NCBI GenBank assembly: GCA_023264765.1
Contig: JAHFVC010000015.1
Span: 2,478-39,011, forward strand
DNA: 36,534 nt
Direction of reading: 5' to 3'
Source: Mycobacterium sp.
GTDB taxonomy: Bacteria; Actinomycetota; Actinomycetes; Mycobacteriales; Mycobacteriaceae
In this document: piece after piece, positions 34,963 to 36,534 of the stretch
Layout: each line of letters opens with the position of its first letter
Numbering within the stretch: position 1 is the first letter of the stretch
Translations under genes and position numbers: made by a program
Notes under the pieces: generated by a model
Database searches by the model: none
The model's input: the letters and a program-made list of their open reading frames with translations, nothing else
What the model was told of the DNA's origin: nothing

Positions 34963-36255
34963 GTGTCCGCCGAACTGAGCCAGGAATCCCGAGTGACGCC
35001 GCTGACCGCACCGGTCCGCGCCGCCGACATCGACGAGGCCGCTCAGCGAATTTCCGGCGTCGTCAGCGCCAGCCCGTTGCAGTTCAGCGAGCGGCTGTCC
35101 ACCCTGACCGGCGCCCAGGTGTATCTCAAACGCGAGGACCTGCAGACGGTGCGGTCCTATAAGCTGCGCGGCGCCTACAACCTGCTCATGCAGCTCTCGC
35201 CGGACGAGCTGGCGGCCGGCGTGGTGTGCTCGTCGGCCGGTAACCACGCCCAGGGCTTCGCGTTGGCCTGCCGCTCGATGGGCGTGCACGGCCGGGTGTA
35301 CGTACCCGCGAAGACGCCCAAGCAGAAGCGCGACCGGATCCGCTACCACGGCCGCGAGTTCATCGACGTCATCGTCGGCGGCAAGACCTATGACCTGGCG
35401 GCCGAGGCCGCCCTGGAAGATGTCGCCCGAACCGGTGCCACCCTGGTGCCCCCGTACGACGATCCGCGCACCATCGCCGGACAGGGCACCATCGCCGTCG
35501 AGATCCTGGACCAGCTGAACGCCGAACCCGATCTGGTGATCGTCCCGGTCGGCGGCGGCGGATGCATCTCCGGCATCACCACCTACCTGTCCGAGCGCAC
35601 CGCGCGCACCGCAGTGCTGGGCGTGGAGCCCGGCGGGGCGGCGTCGATGATGGCCGCCCTGGCCGCCGGTGGTCCCGTGACCCTGGAGAACGTCGATCAG
35701 TTCGTCGACGGCGCCGCCGTCGCGCGGGCCGGGGTGCACACCTACGCGGCGCTGGCCGCCGCCGGGGACATGGTGTCCATCACCTCGGCCGACGAGGGCG
35801 CCGTGTGCACGGCCATGCTGGATCTCTACCAGAACGAGGGCATCATCGCCGAGCCCGCGGGCGCGTTGTCGGTGGCCGCCCTGCACGAGATCGACATCGA
35901 GCCCGGGTCGACCGTGGTCTGCATCATCTCCGGCGGTAACAATGACGTCTCCCGTTACGGCGAGGTGCTGGAGCGGTCCCTGGTGCATCTGGGTCTCAAG
36001 CACTACTTCCTGGTCGACTTCCCGCAGGAGCCGGGCGCGCTGCGCCGCTTCCTCGACGAGGTGCTCGGGCCCAATGACGACATCACGTTGTTCGAGTACG
36101 TCAAGCGCAACAACCGCGAGACAGGTGAGGCGCTGGTGGGGATCCAGATGGGTTCGGCGGCGGAACTCGACGATCTGATGGCGCGGATGCGCACCTCGGA
36201 ATGCCACGTCGAACTGCTCCAGCCCGGCTCGCCTACGTACCGCTACCTCACCTAG
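34963..36255 (+). CDS. ilvA: threonine dehydratase (biosynthetic, short ACT-like form)
   Basis: A 430-residue PLP enzyme that deaminates threonine to 2-oxobutanoate, the first step toward isoleucine. The Schiff-base lysine is K67 in TVRSYKLRGAYN, SSAGNHAQG lies near 95-103, and the glycine-rich phosphate loop VPVGGGGCISG lies near 195. A single regulatory ACT-like segment, HYFLVDFPQEPGALRRFLDEVLG, starts near residue 347, which is the short actinobacterial layout rather than the two-ACT E. coli form. I chose GTG 34963 (SAELSQESRVTPL) because the in-frame opening upstream is antisense or overlaps the nitroreductase gene. No Shine-Dalgarno is seen. Its stop shares CTAG with the convergent treZ stop. 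ileS elsewhere in the window uses its end product. Confidence 0.95.
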   Translation: MSAELSQESRVTPLTAPVRAADIDEAAQRISGVVSASPLQFSERLSTLTGAQVYLKREDLQTVRSYKLRGAYNLLMQLSPDELAAGVVCSSAGNHAQGFALACRSMGVHGRVYVPAKTPKQKRDRIRYHGREFIDVIVGGKTYDLAAEAALEDVARTGATLVPPYDDPRTIAGQGTIAVEILDQLNAEPDLVIVPVGGGGCISGITTYLSERTARTAVLGVEPGGAASMMAALAAGGPVTLENVDQFVDGAAVARAGVHTYAALAAAGDMVSITSADEGAVCTAMLDLYQNEGIIAEPAGALSVAALHEIDIEPGSTVVCIISGGNNDVSRYGEVLERSLVHLGLKHYFLVDFPQEPGALRRFLDEVLGPNDDITLFEYVKRNNRETGEALVGIQMGSAAELDDLMARMRTSECHVELLQPGSPTYRYLT

Positions 36256-36534
36256 ACGCAGCGCAGCACGGCGAATGACTGCCCGGCCAGCCGGGTCCCA
36301 GCACCATCGGGCGTGGGGTCCGACGACGCCAGCACCGGGGCCCCCGCCACGGGAACCGTGACCGGGTCGGAGCCCAGATTGCAGCAGACCGCCATCGCGC
36401 CGCGGTACATGACGAGCCAGCGGGCGTCCTCGTCGTAGTCGACGCGCAGATCTCCCAGCCACGGGTCGGCGAAGTCGGATTCATTGCGCCGCAACGCAAT
36501 CAGACCGCGGTACAGCTCCAGAAGCCGGGCGTGT
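36252..36534 (-). CDS. treZ: malto-oligosyltrehalose trehalohydrolase, C-terminal part (runs off the right edge)
   Basis: About 94 residues are visible, reading HARLLELYRGLIALRRNESDFADPWLGDLRVDYDEDARWLVMYRG, then a small beta domain ending GQSFAVLRCV. This matches, from memory, the C-terminal domain of mycobacterial TreZ, the GH13 enzyme that releases trehalose from maltooligosyl-trehalose in the TreY-TreZ pathway. The catalytic domain and the start lie beyond base 36534. In M. tuberculosis treZ follows ilvA a few genes on, which agrees with this position. Confidence 0.85.
   Translation of the reverse strand, partial: HARLLELYRGLIALRRNESDFADPWLGDLRVDYDEDARWLVMYRGAMAVCCNLGSDPVTVPVAGAPVLASSDPTPDGAGTRLAGQSFAVLRCV

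Noticed and set aside
1..36534. CRISPR arrays, tRNA or rRNA genes, insertion sequences with inverted ends, prophage genes, LexA boxes (TCGAAC-N4-GTTCGA)
   Set aside because: None was seen on reading both strands; the phage-like look of the HTH regulator alone is not evidence of a prophage.

Overview
The window looks like chromosomal DNA of a mycobacterium, probably a Mycolicibacterium-type fast grower. It is GC-rich with strongly GC-biased third codon positions. It carries MmpL, PapA-type and fatty-acyl-AMP-ligase genes, and many starts have a TANNNT -10 element 6-9 nt upstream instead of a Shine-Dalgarno. The core gene order ileS, dinB, lspA, rluD, dnaE1, F420-type nitroreductase, ilvA, treZ is, from memory, that of the Rv1536-Rv1562 interval of M. 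tuberculosis.

Left part (1-9588): a five-gene rightward operon holds the end of a PapA-type condensation-fold acyltransferase, two tandem paralogous acyltransferases, a fatty-acyl-AMP ligase and a third paralogous acyltransferase. It converges on a GT1 glycosyltransferase. Upstream of that gene on the minus strand are a polytopic membrane protein and a small HTH regulator. The regulator is divergent from a gene encoding only the C-terminal half of a condensation fold, and a perfect 8+4+8 inverted repeat lies in the divergent promoter region.

Middle (9591-18664): ileS follows a T-box leader. Then come a class I methyltransferase gene (minus), a gap without a clear gene, an S4 RNA-binding protein gene divergent from dinB, a small secreted protein gene (minus), and the tightly packed lspA-rluD-rarD operon.

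Right accessory part (18735-29727): an MmpL transporter, a polysaccharide pyruvyl transferase with a GT-B glycosyltransferase (minus, ATGA-coupled), UDP-glucose 6-dehydrogenase with a GT2 glycosyltransferase (plus, preceded by a possible 27-codon leader ORF), and a three-gene DrrABC-like ABC exporter (minus, all overlaps GTGA).

Right core (29728-36534): dnaE1 behind a promoter that fits the PafBC-type DNA-damage consensus, two membrane proteins, a Ddn-like F420 nitroreductase, ilvA and the 3' end of treZ.

Read together, the two accessory blocks look like halves of one cell-envelope glycolipid locus of the lipooligosaccharide / acyl-trehalose kind. A fatty-acyl-AMP ligase and PapA proteins would supply and attach acyl chains. 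Three glycosyltransferases, UDP-glucuronate supply and a pyruvyl transferase would build an acidic glycan. MmpL and DrrABC-like proteins would export the product. The polyketide synthase expected for such a locus would lie left of position 1 and is not visible. The product is inferred, not shown.
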